DNA of 34,514 nucleotides from Pseudomonas sp. RIT623. Lineage in GTDB: Bacteria > Pseudomonadota > Gammaproteobacteria > Pseudomonadales > Pseudomonadaceae. The first letter of the stretch is position 1. Each line of letters begins with the position of its first letter. Where the stretch lies: assembly GCF_004519305.1 (NCBI RefSeq), contig NZ_SOZA01000047.1, positions 1-34,514 of the forward strand, read 5' to 3'. Made by a program: the position numbers and the translations under genes. The notes under the pieces were generated by a model, which saw nothing but the letters and a program-made list of their open reading frames with translations, did not search any database and was not told the DNA's origin. Below, one piece after another: positions 10,465-19,359 of this stretch.

Positions 10465-11424
10465 ATGACCCTGCATCCCGATATCGGCGCGTTTCTCGAC
10501 CTGGCCGATGAAGCCCAGGCGCGCCAACCGGCCTTCCACCAGATGAGCGCCGAACAAGCCCGCGCGGCGTTCGAACAGACCACCCGGCAGCTCAGCTGGC
10601 CGGCCCCACAGGACTTGGACGTGCAGGCCCTGCACATCGACAGCCGCGACGGCCAGGCACTGGAATTACGCCTGTACCGCCCGCATGGGCTGGGCGCCGG
10701 CCCCCATGGCCTGGTGCTGTACCTGCATGGCGGCGGCTACGTGGTGGGCAGCCTCGACTCCCATGACGGCGTGTGCCGCGAGCTGTGCCAGCGCAGCGGC
10801 TTCCCGGTGCTGGCGGTGGGCTACCGCCTGGCGCCGCAGCACAAGTTCCCCACCGCGTTGCACGATTGCACCGATGTACTGCACTGGCTCAAGGCCCAGG
10901 CGCCGGCGATGGGCATCGACCTGGCCCGGGTGGCGCTGGTTGGCGACAGCGTCGGCGCCAGCCTGGCCACGGTGCTGGCGATCGAGGCCGCGCGCCTGGG
11001 CGCCGAGGCGCCGCTGACCCCGTGCCTGCAGCTGCTGTGCTACCCGATGACCGATGCATCGCAGGCCAGCGAGTCGATGGCGCTGTTCGCCGAAGGCTAT
11101 TTGCTGGAAGCCCCGACCCTGGAATGGTTCTACCAGCAGTACGCGCGTAGCGCCGAGGACCGCCGCGATTGGCGTTTCTCGCCATTGCTGGCCGAGGACC
11201 TGAGCGGCTCGGCGCCGGCGGTGGTGGCGGTGGCAGGTTTCGACCCGCTGCTCGATGAGGGGCTGGCCTACGCCCGACGCCTGCGCGAGAGCGGCGTGCA
11301 GGTGGAGTTGCTGGAGTACCGCGAGCTGACCCACGACCTGCTGCGCATGCGCAGCGTGGTGCCGGCGGTGGAGCAGGTGCATGAACAGTTGGCGGGGGTG
11401 ATTCGCCGCTACTTGTCGGCCTGA
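10465..11424 (+). CDS. Alpha/beta hydrolase, HSL-type esterase next to the pyoverdine NRPS
   Basis: A 319-residue esterase/lipase of the hormone-sensitive-lipase (family IV) type. Visible motifs are the oxyanion-hole HGGGY at 88-92, nucleophile GDSVG with Ser162, Asp260 in FDPLLDEG and His290 in ELTHDLL, giving a full Ser-Asp-His triad. There is no signal peptide, so it is cytoplasmic. The start has AGGAA 7 nt upstream. It lies 57 bp after the NRPS and is likely co-transcribed. Its physiological substrate cannot be read from sequence. Because the NRPS ends in an E domain without thioesterase, a role in release or editing of the peptide is an attractive but unproven idea. Confidence 0.85.
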   Translation: MTLHPDIGAFLDLADEAQARQPAFHQMSAEQARAAFEQTTRQLSWPAPQDLDVQALHIDSRDGQALELRLYRPHGLGAGPHGLVLYLHGGGYVVGSLDSHDGVCRELCQRSGFPVLAVGYRLAPQHKFPTALHDCTDVLHWLKAQAPAMGIDLARVALVGDSVGASLATVLAIEAARLGAEAPLTPCLQLLCYPMTDASQASESMALFAEGYLLEAPTLEWFYQQYARSAEDRRDWRFSPLLAEDLSGSAPAVVAVAGFDPLLDEGLAYARRLRESGVQVELLEYRELTHDLLRMRSVVPAVEQVHEQLAGVIRRYLSA

Positions 11425-11438
11425 ACCGCGCACAATGT

Positions 11439-11476
11439 AAAACGCCCGATGCAGCCAGCGCTGCATCGGGCGTTTT
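11439..11476. terminator. Bidirectional rho-independent terminator
   Basis: A perfect 16-bp stem (AAAACGCCCGATGCAG / CTGCATCGGGCGTTTT) with a 6-nt loop lies between two convergent genes. The flanking A and T runs let it end both the rightward NRPS-hydrolase transcript and the leftward fpvA transcript. Confidence 0.93.
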
Positions 11477-11494
11477 CGCTTGCCTGGGGCTGAG

Positions 11495-13966
11495 TCAGAA
11501 GGTGCCGCGCAGGGTCAGCATGTAGTTGCGTGGTTCGCCGTACCAGTTGCCTTTCTCGCTGGTGCCGACGGTCTGGTAGTAGCGCTTGTCGAACAGGTTG
11601 TTGGCGTTGACCGCGGCGGTCCAGTGCTGATCGATGCGGTACTCGAGCAGGCTGTTCCATACTGCGTAGCCGGCCTGCTCGTAGGCGAACGGGGTGCTGA
11701 CACTGTCGCGCACCACTTCACCCTGGATGTAGTTGCGGCTCTGGATATTGGCGCCTACGCCGACCTTCCAGCGCTCCAGGTCGCCCGGCAGCTGGTAGGT
11801 GGTGAAGAACTTGAACAGGTGCTTGGGCGTCTGCGAGCTGAGCGGCTTGCCTACGTTGTCGGCGGTACCGGACTTGCGGTACTCGTTCATGTTGAAGGTG
11901 TAGCCGGCGGACATTTCCCAGCCCGGCAACAGTTCGCCGCTGATCTCGGTGTCCCAGCCACGGCTGACGATTTCGCCACCGTTGACGTAGCAGCAGGAGT
12001 TGGCCGCGGTGGACGGGCCACCGATGTACACGCCTTCGTTTTCACGTTTGACGTAGTACAGGGCGCTGGAGAAGTTCAGGCGCCCGTCGTAGAACGCGCT
12101 TTTCACCCCCACCTCGTAGGTCTTGCCTTCGATTGGCGCGATCGGGCCGAACGAGCTGCTGAGCATGCTGGTCTGTGGCTGGTAGATCTCCGAGTAGCTG
12201 GTGTACAGCGACCAGTTCTCGTCGACGTCGTAGACCAGGCCACCGTAGTAGGTGATGTTGCCGGAGTCCTTGCCACCGGAGGTGTAGGTCGAGGTGCTGC
12301 CGTCCGCGTTGGGCACCACGCTGAACAGCGCGTCCTCGAAGTCGTTGTAGCGGGCACCGACGATCAGCTTGAGCGGATCGGTCAGTTGCGCCTTGAGGGT
12401 CATGTAGCCGCCGGTCTTCTTCGCGTCCCAGGTCGGGAAGGTGTACAACAGGCCAGGGTGGCTGCCCTTGGGCAGCGAACCGATGTCGGTGTTGTACAGG
12501 TCCACCGGGGTGACTTCGGTGTTGGTGCTGTGGTCGGCGTACATCCGGTGGATGTTCGAGTGGTCAGCGCCGATCAGCAGCTCGTGCTCGCGGCCGAACG
12601 CCTCGAAGGTGCCGTGGATGTTGGCGGCGAACAGCTGCTGGACGTTCTCGTAGTCACGCAGGATGCGCTGGAAGTTGGCCTGGGTGCCGGCCTGCAGGTT
12701 CGGTGGGCTGATGACCTGGCCGAGGTCGTGGCTGGTGTTGAATTTGCTGAAGGTGTAGCTGAACTCGCCTTTCCAGTTCTCGTTGAAGGCCTGCTCGAGC
12801 TTGGTGAAGGCTTCCATGCGTTCGTTGTTGGCGGACGACCAGTCGGCGGCCAGCGAGGTCTTGCGCGACAGCCCCAGGTCTTCGCCACTGCTGGAACGCA
12901 CCAGGCCCTGGTCCCAGTAGCCGTCCATGTCGCGTTTTTCGTAGCTGCCGCCGAAGGTCAGCAGGGTGTCCGGCGTCAGGTCGGCTTCGAGCACGCCGAA
13001 GAATGCCTGCTTCTGGCTGTTGGAGCCGTGGTAGAAGTAGTCGCGGTCCTCGTAGGCGGCGGCGAAGCGGCCACGCAGCTTGCCGTCGAAGCCCATGGGG
13101 CCGGTCACGTCGACTTCCTGGCGATAGTTGGCCCAGCTGCCGGCGGAGCTGGCGAGCTTGACCTGGTTGTGGTCCAGGGCGCGCTTGCGCACCAGGTTGA
13201 TGGTGCCGCCAGGCTCGCCGTTGCCGGTGTTCATGCCGTCGGAGCCGCGCAGCACTTCGACGTGGTCGTACTGGATCATGTCCGGCAGGGTCTGGTAGGT
13301 CTCCTCGCGCATCGACGGCGCGCCGCTGTCGGTGGTGAAGCTACTGACCTTGAAGCCGCGCGAGTAGATTTGCACATCGTTGTCGTTGCCACCGACCAGG
13401 GTGATGCCGGGGGCCTGCTTGAGCACTTGCTCGACGTTGTGCAAGCCCTGGTCCTCGATGCGCTGGCTGCTAATCACCGATACCGACTGCGGGATCTCGC
13501 GCATGGCGGTAGGGGTCTTGCCGCCCACGGTGACCGCGCCGGCGGTGTAGGAGCCGGTGTTCTCGGTGATGTTGCCCAACTGCGAGGCGGTGACCGAAGT
13601 GGTGTCGAGGTTGATCGCGCCGCTGCTGGTGTCAAATCCCCCGTTCAGGGTCACCACGTTGCCTTCGACCTGGTAGGTGATGCCGGTACCCTGGAGCAAT
13701 CGGCGCAGCGCATCGATGCTGTCGATGCGGCCCTGTATCGCATTGGCGCGCAGGCTGCCGACGGTGTCCGGGCTGTACAGAATCTGCAGGTTGGCCTGGT
13801 GTCCGAGTGCCTGCAGGGCGCTGGAAAGCGACTGCGCAGGAATGTTCAGCTCGACCACCTCGGCATGCGCCTGGGTGCAACTGAGCGCCAGGGTGACACC
13901 GAGGGCAAGCAAGGTCTTCGGGTGAGGGAAGCGGGAGCGAGGGGCACGTATGTCGGGGCTGCTCAT
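11495..13966 (-). CDS. fpvA: Ferripyoverdine TonB-dependent outer-membrane receptor with signalling domain
   Basis: An 823-residue receptor that imports ferric pyoverdine. It has a signal peptide at 1-35 (cleavage after QAHA). An N-terminal secretin/TonB signalling domain (about 36-110: IPAQSLSSALQALG, LLQGTGITY) talks to an anti-sigma factor of the FpvR type. A plug domain follows (about 150-260: REIPQSVSVIS, APGITLVGG, VEVLRGSDGMNTGNGEPGG), then a beta-barrel ending in the aromatic LTLRGTF. The length fits FpvA-type transducers. It lies just downstream of pvdE on the same strand with a probable hairpin between them. The ribosome-binding site at the chosen ATG is weak. Placement beside the NRPS suggests receptor and siderophore co-evolve. 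Confidence 0.95.
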   Translation of the reverse strand: MSSPDIRAPRSRFPHPKTLLALGVTLALSCTQAHAEVVELNIPAQSLSSALQALGHQANLQILYSPDTVGSLRANAIQGRIDSIDALRRLLQGTGITYQVEGNVVTLNGGFDTSSGAINLDTTSVTASQLGNITENTGSYTAGAVTVGGKTPTAMREIPQSVSVISSQRIEDQGLHNVEQVLKQAPGITLVGGNDNDVQIYSRGFKVSSFTTDSGAPSMREETYQTLPDMIQYDHVEVLRGSDGMNTGNGEPGGTINLVRKRALDHNQVKLASSAGSWANYRQEVDVTGPMGFDGKLRGRFAAAYEDRDYFYHGSNSQKQAFFGVLEADLTPDTLLTFGGSYEKRDMDGYWDQGLVRSSSGEDLGLSRKTSLAADWSSANNERMEAFTKLEQAFNENWKGEFSYTFSKFNTSHDLGQVISPPNLQAGTQANFQRILRDYENVQQLFAANIHGTFEAFGREHELLIGADHSNIHRMYADHSTNTEVTPVDLYNTDIGSLPKGSHPGLLYTFPTWDAKKTGGYMTLKAQLTDPLKLIVGARYNDFEDALFSVVPNADGSTSTYTSGGKDSGNITYYGGLVYDVDENWSLYTSYSEIYQPQTSMLSSSFGPIAPIEGKTYEVGVKSAFYDGRLNFSSALYYVKRENEGVYIGGPSTAANSCCYVNGGEIVSRGWDTEISGELLPGWEMSAGYTFNMNEYRKSGTADNVGKPLSSQTPKHLFKFFTTYQLPGDLERWKVGVGANIQSRNYIQGEVVRDSVSTPFAYEQAGYAVWNSLLEYRIDQHWTAAVNANNLFDKRYYQTVGTSEKGNWYGEPRNYMLTLRGTF

Positions 13967-13996
13967 TCGAGTCTTGTCCGTAGTTGGGGTGGCAGT

Positions 13997-14015
13997 CTAA
14001 TTGAGAATTATTACT
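13997..14015 (-). promoter_or_regulatory. Possible Fur box upstream of fpvA
   Basis: On the minus strand this reads AGTAATAATTCTCAATTAG, about 30 bp before the fpvA start. It matches the 19-bp Fur consensus at about 10 positions and contains the AATAATTCTCA core common in iron-regulated receptor promoters. The match is marginal and rests on pattern only. Confidence 0.4.
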
Positions 14016-14032
14016 ACTGGGGAATGAGACGC

Positions 14033-14071
14033 ACGAATCGTAGGAAACCGGAAAAGTTTCCTGCGATTCGT
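14033..14071 (-). terminator. Hairpin between pvdE and fpvA
   Basis: Two 16-nt arms (ACGAATCGTAGGAAAC / GTTTCCTGCGATTCGT) with one mismatch and a 7-nt loop lie 9 bp after the pvdE stop. There is no U-tract on the minus strand, so this is a partial terminator or processing site separating pvdE from fpvA mRNA. Confidence 0.5.
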
Positions 14072-14080
14072 GGTTTGGGG

Positions 14081-15730
14081 TCAGGCCAGGGCGCGTTCGC
14101 TGACCACCCGGCCGGCTTCCATGCGCACCAGCTGGTCGGCGAAATCGAAGTAGCGATCGTCGTGGGAGATCACGATGATGGTCTTGCCCAGGCGCTTGAG
14201 GTCCGGCAGCAGCTCGGTATAGAAGATGCGGCGGAAGGTCGGGTCCTGGTCGGCGGCCCACTCGTCGAACACCAGGATCGGGCGCTCTTCGAGCCAGGCG
14301 TTGATCAACGCCAGGCGCTTGCGTTGGCCGGTCGACAGGTCGGTGGTGGTGAAGCGGCCGTCCTGCACGCTGACCTTGTGGGCGATCTCCAGGCGTTGCA
14401 GGTAGGCGTTGGCGTCTTCGGGGATGTGCTGGTCACCCTGGACGATGTCATCGAACAGGTAGTAGTCGGCGAAGATCGTGGTGAATAGCTGCCGGTAGTC
14501 ATCGCGCTGCTCGGCCTGGACTGCCTTGCCATCGAGGCGTACCTCACCCTGTTGCGGCGCGTACAGGCCCAGCAGCAGCTTGATCAGTGTGGTCTTGCCA
14601 CAGCCGTTCTCGCCAACGATGAAGGTGATCTCGCCCTGTTCGATGCGCAGGTTCACCGGCCCCAGGCAGAACGGCGTGGCGCCGGGCACCGGGTCGAAGG
14701 CATAGCGCACGTTGCTCAGTTCCAGGCTGTGTATCGCCTGGGGGCTGGGCGTGTTGTCGGTCAGCGGCAGGTGCGGCTCGGGCGAGGAGAACTGCTCGGA
14801 CAGCTGGGCGATACGCTGGAAGGCGATACGCGCGCGACCGATGATCGGCAGGGTGCCGATCAGGTGTTCCAGCGGGCCTTTCATGTATAGCAGCACCAGC
14901 ACGAAGCCACTCATCACCGCCGGGTTGTCGGCGGGCCAGAGCGACTGCATGACCAAGGCGACGCCAATCACCACGAAGAACAGCATGGAGCCGAACGACT
15001 TGGCGATGACGAAGGTATTGATCGAGCGGATCTGGGTGCGGCAGATGAAGTCGGCGGTGGCCTGCACCCCATGCACGAACATGCGGTGGCGACGACGTCG
15101 GTGGATGCGCAGTTCCTTGGCGCCGTCGGCGATCGCATTGTACTGGCGCTGCAGGTCGTCCTCGGCGGCGCGGGCGCTGTCGAAGCCCTTCAGGCCGATG
15201 GACTGGGCGATGGACTGGGCGCCCATGCCGATCGCGATCGCCACGATCAACAGCAGGAACATCGGCCAGGACAGCATCGCCAGGTAGCCCAGGCAGCCGA
15301 GCGTCACGGTGAAAGAGATGGCCAGTGGCGCGAAGGCGAAGGCGAAGTCGCTGATGGTGTCGACGTCATGGGTCAGCACCGGGATCAGGCGATGGCTGCG
15401 ATAGCGCTCGATCTGGTCGATCGGCGCCGCCAGGACCTTCTCCCCCAGGCTCTTGCGCAGGCTGGCGATGATGTTCTGGCCGACATGGTTGGTACCGATG
15501 TCGGAGAGGATCGAGCAGCACAGGGCGGTCACGCACAGGCCGGCGAAGGCCAGCAGGGCGCCCTGGCCCAGGCCGCCCTCCTGGTGCAAGGCATTGTTGA
15601 TGGTGGCCAGCAGCGCGGTGACGCTCAGGCCGCCAATCATGCCCAGGACGATCGATATGGCCACGATGGGCCAGAATGGGCGCAGCAGCGGGAACAGCTG
15701 GCCGAGCGCCCCGCGGTTTTTTGCGGTCAT
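14081..15730 (-). CDS. pvdE: Pyoverdine precursor ABC exporter PvdE
   Basis: A 549-residue fused ABC transporter (membrane plus ATPase domain) of the cyclic-peptide export family, which moves the cytoplasmic pyoverdine precursor (ferribactin) into the periplasm. About six membrane segments occupy residues 20-290. The ATPase shows Walker A GENGCGKT at 373-380, signature LSTGQ at 465-469, Walker B ILVFDE at 485-490 and the switch His in ISHDD at 523. It starts 12 bp after the pvdA stop, so pvdA-pvdE are one transcription unit driven by the PvdS box at 17126-17149. Length and motifs are complete. Confidence 0.95.
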   Translation of the reverse strand: MTAKNRGALGQLFPLLRPFWPIVAISIVLGMIGGLSVTALLATINNALHQEGGLGQGALLAFAGLCVTALCCSILSDIGTNHVGQNIIASLRKSLGEKVLAAPIDQIERYRSHRLIPVLTHDVDTISDFAFAFAPLAISFTVTLGCLGYLAMLSWPMFLLLIVAIAIGMGAQSIAQSIGLKGFDSARAAEDDLQRQYNAIADGAKELRIHRRRRHRMFVHGVQATADFICRTQIRSINTFVIAKSFGSMLFFVVIGVALVMQSLWPADNPAVMSGFVLVLLYMKGPLEHLIGTLPIIGRARIAFQRIAQLSEQFSSPEPHLPLTDNTPSPQAIHSLELSNVRYAFDPVPGATPFCLGPVNLRIEQGEITFIVGENGCGKTTLIKLLLGLYAPQQGEVRLDGKAVQAEQRDDYRQLFTTIFADYYLFDDIVQGDQHIPEDANAYLQRLEIAHKVSVQDGRFTTTDLSTGQRKRLALINAWLEERPILVFDEWAADQDPTFRRIFYTELLPDLKRLGKTIIVISHDDRYFDFADQLVRMEAGRVVSERALA

Positions 15731-15742
15731 GTCGAGAGCTCG

Positions 15743-17089
15743 TCAGGCGTTGGTCAGGGGCAGCAACTGTTCGGTGTCGCGCACCGCGTCCGGGGCCAGC
15801 TTGCCCAGGCTGTGGTACAGCGACTGGCCGATTTCGGCGGCGCGCATCGGCAGGACCGACAGCAAGGTATCGCTCAGGCCGTGGGACTGTTCACAGAAGC
15901 CTTGCAGGTAGACCGCGGCCTCCAGCTTGCCGCTGCCGATGGCGCGGTAGTCGCGGTCGACCTCGAAGTCCTGCAGGTATTCGGCCAGTGGCGCCAACAG
16001 GTCGCGGTGAGTGCGGCGTTCGTAGCCGGTGGCGAGGATCACCGCGTCATAGCGATGGGTGAGCTGGCCGTTGGTGGCCAGGTCGCGCAAGGTGAGCTCG
16101 ATGCCTTCGGCGGTATCCACGGCTTTTTCCACCTGGCGGCGGCACAGGACCGAGTGGCGGAACTGGTGCGAGACCTTCTGCCGGTACAGCACGCCATAGA
16201 TGCGCTCGATCAGGTTCAGGTCGACCACCGAGTAGTTGGTGTTGTGGTACTCGTCGATGATCTTGCGGCGTTCGGCCGGTGGCTGGTCGAACACCAGGTC
16301 GGTGTACTGCGGGGCGAAGATCTCGTTGACGAACGGGCTGTCATCGGCGGGCTTGAGTGCCGAGGAGCGCAGGATCATGTCGACCTTGACCGACGGGTAG
16401 CTGTCGTTGAGGTCGATGAACGCCTCGGCGGCACTCTGCCCGGAACCAATGATGGCGATGCGCATCGGCTTGCCCTTGGCGCACGGCAGTTTTTCCAGGG
16501 CGCTGAGGTAGCTGGAGTGGTGGAACACCCGAGGGTCATCCTTGAACGGGCGGAACAGCTCGGGCACTTTCGGCGTGCCGCCGGTGCCGACCACCACGCT
16601 GCGGGTGCGACGAGTGTATTCCTTGCCTTGCTGGTCGCGGGCGATCACCCGCAGGTGGGCGACGCGGCCGTTTTCCAGTTCCGGTTCGATGCGCAGCACC
16701 TGCTCGCCGTAGCGGGCCTGGTGGCTGAAGTGCTCGGCCACCCAGCGCAGGTAGTCGTTGAATTCCAGGCGGCAGGGGTAGAAGGTGCCGAGGTTGACGA
16801 AGTCGACCAGGCGGTTGTTGCTGTGCAGGTAGTTGACGAAGCTGTAGGGGCTGGTGGGGTTGCGCAGCGAGACCAGGTCCTTGAGGAAGGAAATCTGCAG
16901 TTCGCTCTGGCTGGCCAGGGTGTCGCCGTGCCAGCGGTAGTGGGTCTGCTTGTCCAGGAACAGGGCGTCGAGCTTGTGGCCGGTGCTCTGCTCCAGTTCC
17001 TGCAGCGCGATGGCCAGGGCCAGGTTGGAGGGGCCGAAACCGACCGTGATCAGGTCGTGGATCTTGTTCGAAGCGTTCGTCTGACTCAT
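15743..17089 (-). CDS. pvdA: L-ornithine N5-monooxygenase PvdA
   Basis: Flavin-dependent monooxygenase that hydroxylates the ornithine side chain to give the hydroxamate iron ligands of pyoverdine; cytoplasmic. The chosen start (MSQTNAS) gives 448 residues and fits my recollection of PvdA N-termini. An in-frame ATG four codons upstream (17101) is also possible, and neither has a strong ribosome-binding site. Motifs: FAD-binding GFGPSN at 17-22, NADPH-binding GSGQSAAEA at about 215-223, and the C-terminal ATGYE signature at about 353. It is first in a pvdA-pvdE unit, with an exact PvdS box 37 bp before the start. In several pseudomonads pvdA lies elsewhere, so its position between pvdE and pvdO is a local arrangement. 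Confidence 0.95.
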   Translation of the reverse strand: MSQTNASNKIHDLITVGFGPSNLALAIALQELEQSTGHKLDALFLDKQTHYRWHGDTLASQSELQISFLKDLVSLRNPTSPYSFVNYLHSNNRLVDFVNLGTFYPCRLEFNDYLRWVAEHFSHQARYGEQVLRIEPELENGRVAHLRVIARDQQGKEYTRRTRSVVVGTGGTPKVPELFRPFKDDPRVFHHSSYLSALEKLPCAKGKPMRIAIIGSGQSAAEAFIDLNDSYPSVKVDMILRSSALKPADDSPFVNEIFAPQYTDLVFDQPPAERRKIIDEYHNTNYSVVDLNLIERIYGVLYRQKVSHQFRHSVLCRRQVEKAVDTAEGIELTLRDLATNGQLTHRYDAVILATGYERRTHRDLLAPLAEYLQDFEVDRDYRAIGSGKLEAAVYLQGFCEQSHGLSDTLLSVLPMRAAEIGQSLYHSLGKLAPDAVRDTEQLLPLTNA

Positions 17090-17125
17090 GGGGCAGTCCA
17101 TTCGTTGGGAGTAGATTCCCTGTAA

Positions 17126-17149
17126 ACGACTGGCTGCCTGGCTAATTTA
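17126..17149 (-). promoter_or_regulatory. PvdS (iron-starvation sigma) promoter box for pvdA-pvdE
   Basis: On the minus strand TAAAT (17149-17145) is followed by exactly 16 nt and CGT (17128-17126). This is the iron-starvation box of the ECF sigma factor PvdS. It lies just upstream of pvdA and should fire under iron limitation. Confidence 0.88.
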
Positions 17150-17150
17150 C

Positions 17151-17177
17151 CGCCTGGCCGGGATCGCCGACCAGGCG
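17151..17177 (-). terminator. Hairpin after pvdO
   Basis: CGCCTGG / CCAGGCG arms, 7 bp with a 13-nt loop that can pair further, begin 10 bp after the pvdO stop and directly precede the PvdS box of pvdA. The U-tract is poor, so this is probably a terminator of the pvdM-N-O transcript that insulates it from pvdA. Confidence 0.5.
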
Positions 17178-17187
17178 TTGTCGTCGA

Positions 17188-18054
17188 TCAGAGCTCACGG
17201 GCCACGCGCACGCCGAGCCAATCGCCGCGTTCGCTGCGTACCACGGTGTTGCGGTTGCCCGAGCGCGAGAAGATCGGTGCCTCGCCCCAGTCGTTGCCGC
17301 GGATCTGCGCGGTCTTGCAGTTGCCGGTCATCCAGGCGCTGCCATCGCTCGGCGCGCCCTCGTAGCTGTCGTGCCAGCAGTCGGCGACCCATTCGTAGAC
17401 ATTGCCGTGCATGTCGTACATGCCGAAGGCATTGGGCTTGAAACTGCCGACCGGCGAGCTGTAGCTGAAGCCGTCGGTAGGGCCGTAGACATTGGCGTGC
17501 TGGCTGATCTGGTAGTCGCCGCCCTTGTCGAACGGGAAGGGGAACGGCCCGGTGCTGCCGGCGCGGGCGGCATATTCGCGCTCGGCCTCGCTGACCATGC
17601 GGTAGTGCTGGCCGGTCTTCTTCGACAGCCATGCCACATAGCGTTCGACGTCGGCGTAGTCCATGCATACGGCGGGCTGACGCGGGCCTTGTTTGTAGCT
17701 GGGCTTGCCATTGCTGCAGCGCCGGCCCGGGCGCTCGTCGCCGTCGGCCAGCACCGTGCCGGTTGCCTTCTGGTAGGCGGCCCATTCCCCGGCGGTAATC
17801 TGGAAACGGCTCATGGCGAACGGCTTGGCGAAGGTCACCTGGTGCATCGGGCCTTCGTCATCCTGGCGGCCCTGTTCATCGTCGGGGGTGCCCATCATGA
17901 AGCTGCCGGCAGGCAGCACGACCATTTCCGGGCAGGTCTTGTCGCAGTCGCGAAACACCGTGCCGGGGGTGTGCGACGGTTGCGCGGCCAGGGCCGGCAG
18001 GCTGCAGGCGGCCAGCACGGCGGCCAGGGTGAGGCGGTGCAGAGGTGCGCTCAT
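17188..18054 (-). CDS. pvdO: Pyoverdine maturation protein PvdO (formylglycine-generating-enzyme fold)
   Basis: A 288-residue periplasmic protein with signal peptide (residues 1-24, ending LPALAA). It has the sulfatase-modifying-factor fold: LPAGSFMMGTP near the N-terminus, FAMSRFQITAGEWAAY, and the typical GMYDMHGNVYEWVADCW block. PvdO is needed for the final oxidation of dihydropyoverdine to the fluorescent chromophore. The start at 18054 is chosen because AAGG lies 8 nt upstream and the signal peptide begins there. The open frame runs further upstream but only through pvdN shadow sequence. It follows pvdN after 14 bp, in operon with pvdM-pvdN. Confidence 0.93.
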   Translation of the reverse strand: MSAPLHRLTLAAVLAACSLPALAAQPSHTPGTVFRDCDKTCPEMVVLPAGSFMMGTPDDEQGRQDDEGPMHQVTFAKPFAMSRFQITAGEWAAYQKATGTVLADGDERPGRRCSNGKPSYKQGPRQPAVCMDYADVERYVAWLSKKTGQHYRMVSEAEREYAARAGSTGPFPFPFDKGGDYQISQHANVYGPTDGFSYSSPVGSFKPNAFGMYDMHGNVYEWVADCWHDSYEGAPSDGSAWMTGNCKTAQIRGNDWGEAPIFSRSGNRNTVVRSERGDWLGVRVAREL

Positions 18055-18068
18055 GGGAGATGCCTTGT

Positions 18069-19343
18069 TCAAAGTTGCTGGGTAATGAGGGCCATGGCCC
18101 GGTCGATCTGCCGCTCGTCGTTGAGCAGGCTCGGGGCCAGGCGGATCACCGGGCCGACGTCGCGAGCCACCGCGTCGCACATCACCTTGTTGGCGCACAG
18201 GTGGGCGGCCACGGCGTCCGGATCACGATCCTTGATGCGCAGGAAGGTGAAACCGGCGGAGAACTGTTCGCTGCGCGGGGTCACCAGCTGGATCTGGCGG
18301 TGCTCGGTCAGGCGCTGTTTGAGCAGGCTGTTGAGCTGGTGGATGCGCTGCTGCACCTCGGCCTTGCCCAGCTGCAGGTGCAGCTTGAACGCTTCGCCGG
18401 CGGCCCAGCGATGCTCGAAGGCGTGGTAGCCGCCCGGGGTCATGATGGTGGCGAAGTCTTCGTCGCGGGAGAAGGTGGCGACGCTGGGCACCAGGTGCTG
18501 CATGCCGGTGGAGGCGGCGCAGATGATCCCGGTGCCGCGCGGGCCGAACATCCACTTGTGGGTGCCGGCGATGAAGTAGTCGCAATTGAAGTCGGCGAAG
18601 CAGGCGTTCTCCACGCCGAAGCCATGCACGCCGTCGACCACATACAGAATGCGCTCGGCTTCGCTGCGCTCGCGGTTGTGCCGGCGCACCAGTTCACCGA
18701 TCTCGCCCACCGGCAGCTTGACGCCACTGCCAGAGTGCACCCAGGTCATGCCCAGCACCCGGGTGTTGGGCTTGATGGCCTTGTCGAGGGTGCTCAGCAC
18801 CTGGTCGGTGGACACCGTCCACGGGTCGTCGAACAGACGGATCTTGCGCACCGCGGTGCCCTGGCGCTGGTTGCGGAACTCCAGCGTCTTCTGCGCGGAA
18901 TAGTGCTCGTGCTCGGTAATCAGGATCTCCTGCCCGGCGCCGACTTTGAGGCCGCCATAGATCATCGCCAGGCCTTCGGTGGTGCTGCCGGTCAGGGCGA
19001 TCTGGCGCGGGCCTACTTCCAGGTAGCGCGCGGCCCACTCGCGTACTTCATCCTCGCGCTGCCATTCGTACTGGCTTTCCCAGTCCATCAGCGCGGCGGG
19101 GTTGCGGTCGAGGTCGGCGCGGTGGCGGTCGATGGCGGCCTGAACCGGGCGTGGGTGGGCGGTGACCAGGAAGTTGGCGAAGTGCGCCACGTTGGGGTCG
19201 AGGGGGAACAGCTCACGCAGGTTGCGCCATTTGTCGGCGCCGCCCAGCGGCTTGTCGGGCGTATCGGCCAGGGCCTGGGGCAGCAGCGGCAGGCTGGCGG
19301 CCAGCAGGCCGGCCTGCTTGAGAAAGGTGCGACGGTTGTTCAT
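18069..19343 (-). CDS. pvdN: Periplasmic PLP-dependent enzyme PvdN
   Basis: A 424-residue aminotransferase-fold (class V, IscS-like) enzyme with a twin-arginine signal (RRTFLKQAGLLAA, residues 4-16), so it is exported folded through Tat. The PLP lysine is Lys263 in AGTHKWMFGPRG, and VVDGVHGFG (236-244) carries the cofactor-contacting Asp. PvdN turns the glutamate side chain on the pyoverdine chromophore into the succinamide form. It starts 16 bp after pvdM, with no clear ribosome-binding site, suggesting coupling to pvdM translation. Confidence 0.94.
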   Translation of the reverse strand: MNNRRTFLKQAGLLAASLPLLPQALADTPDKPLGGADKWRNLRELFPLDPNVAHFANFLVTAHPRPVQAAIDRHRADLDRNPAALMDWESQYEWQREDEVREWAARYLEVGPRQIALTGSTTEGLAMIYGGLKVGAGQEILITEHEHYSAQKTLEFRNQRQGTAVRKIRLFDDPWTVSTDQVLSTLDKAIKPNTRVLGMTWVHSGSGVKLPVGEIGELVRRHNRERSEAERILYVVDGVHGFGVENACFADFNCDYFIAGTHKWMFGPRGTGIICAASTGMQHLVPSVATFSRDEDFATIMTPGGYHAFEHRWAAGEAFKLHLQLGKAEVQQRIHQLNSLLKQRLTEHRQIQLVTPRSEQFSAGFTFLRIKDRDPDAVAAHLCANKVMCDAVARDVGPVIRLAPSLLNDERQIDRAMALITQQL

Positions 19344-19359
19344 GGAGGACAGGCTCGAC

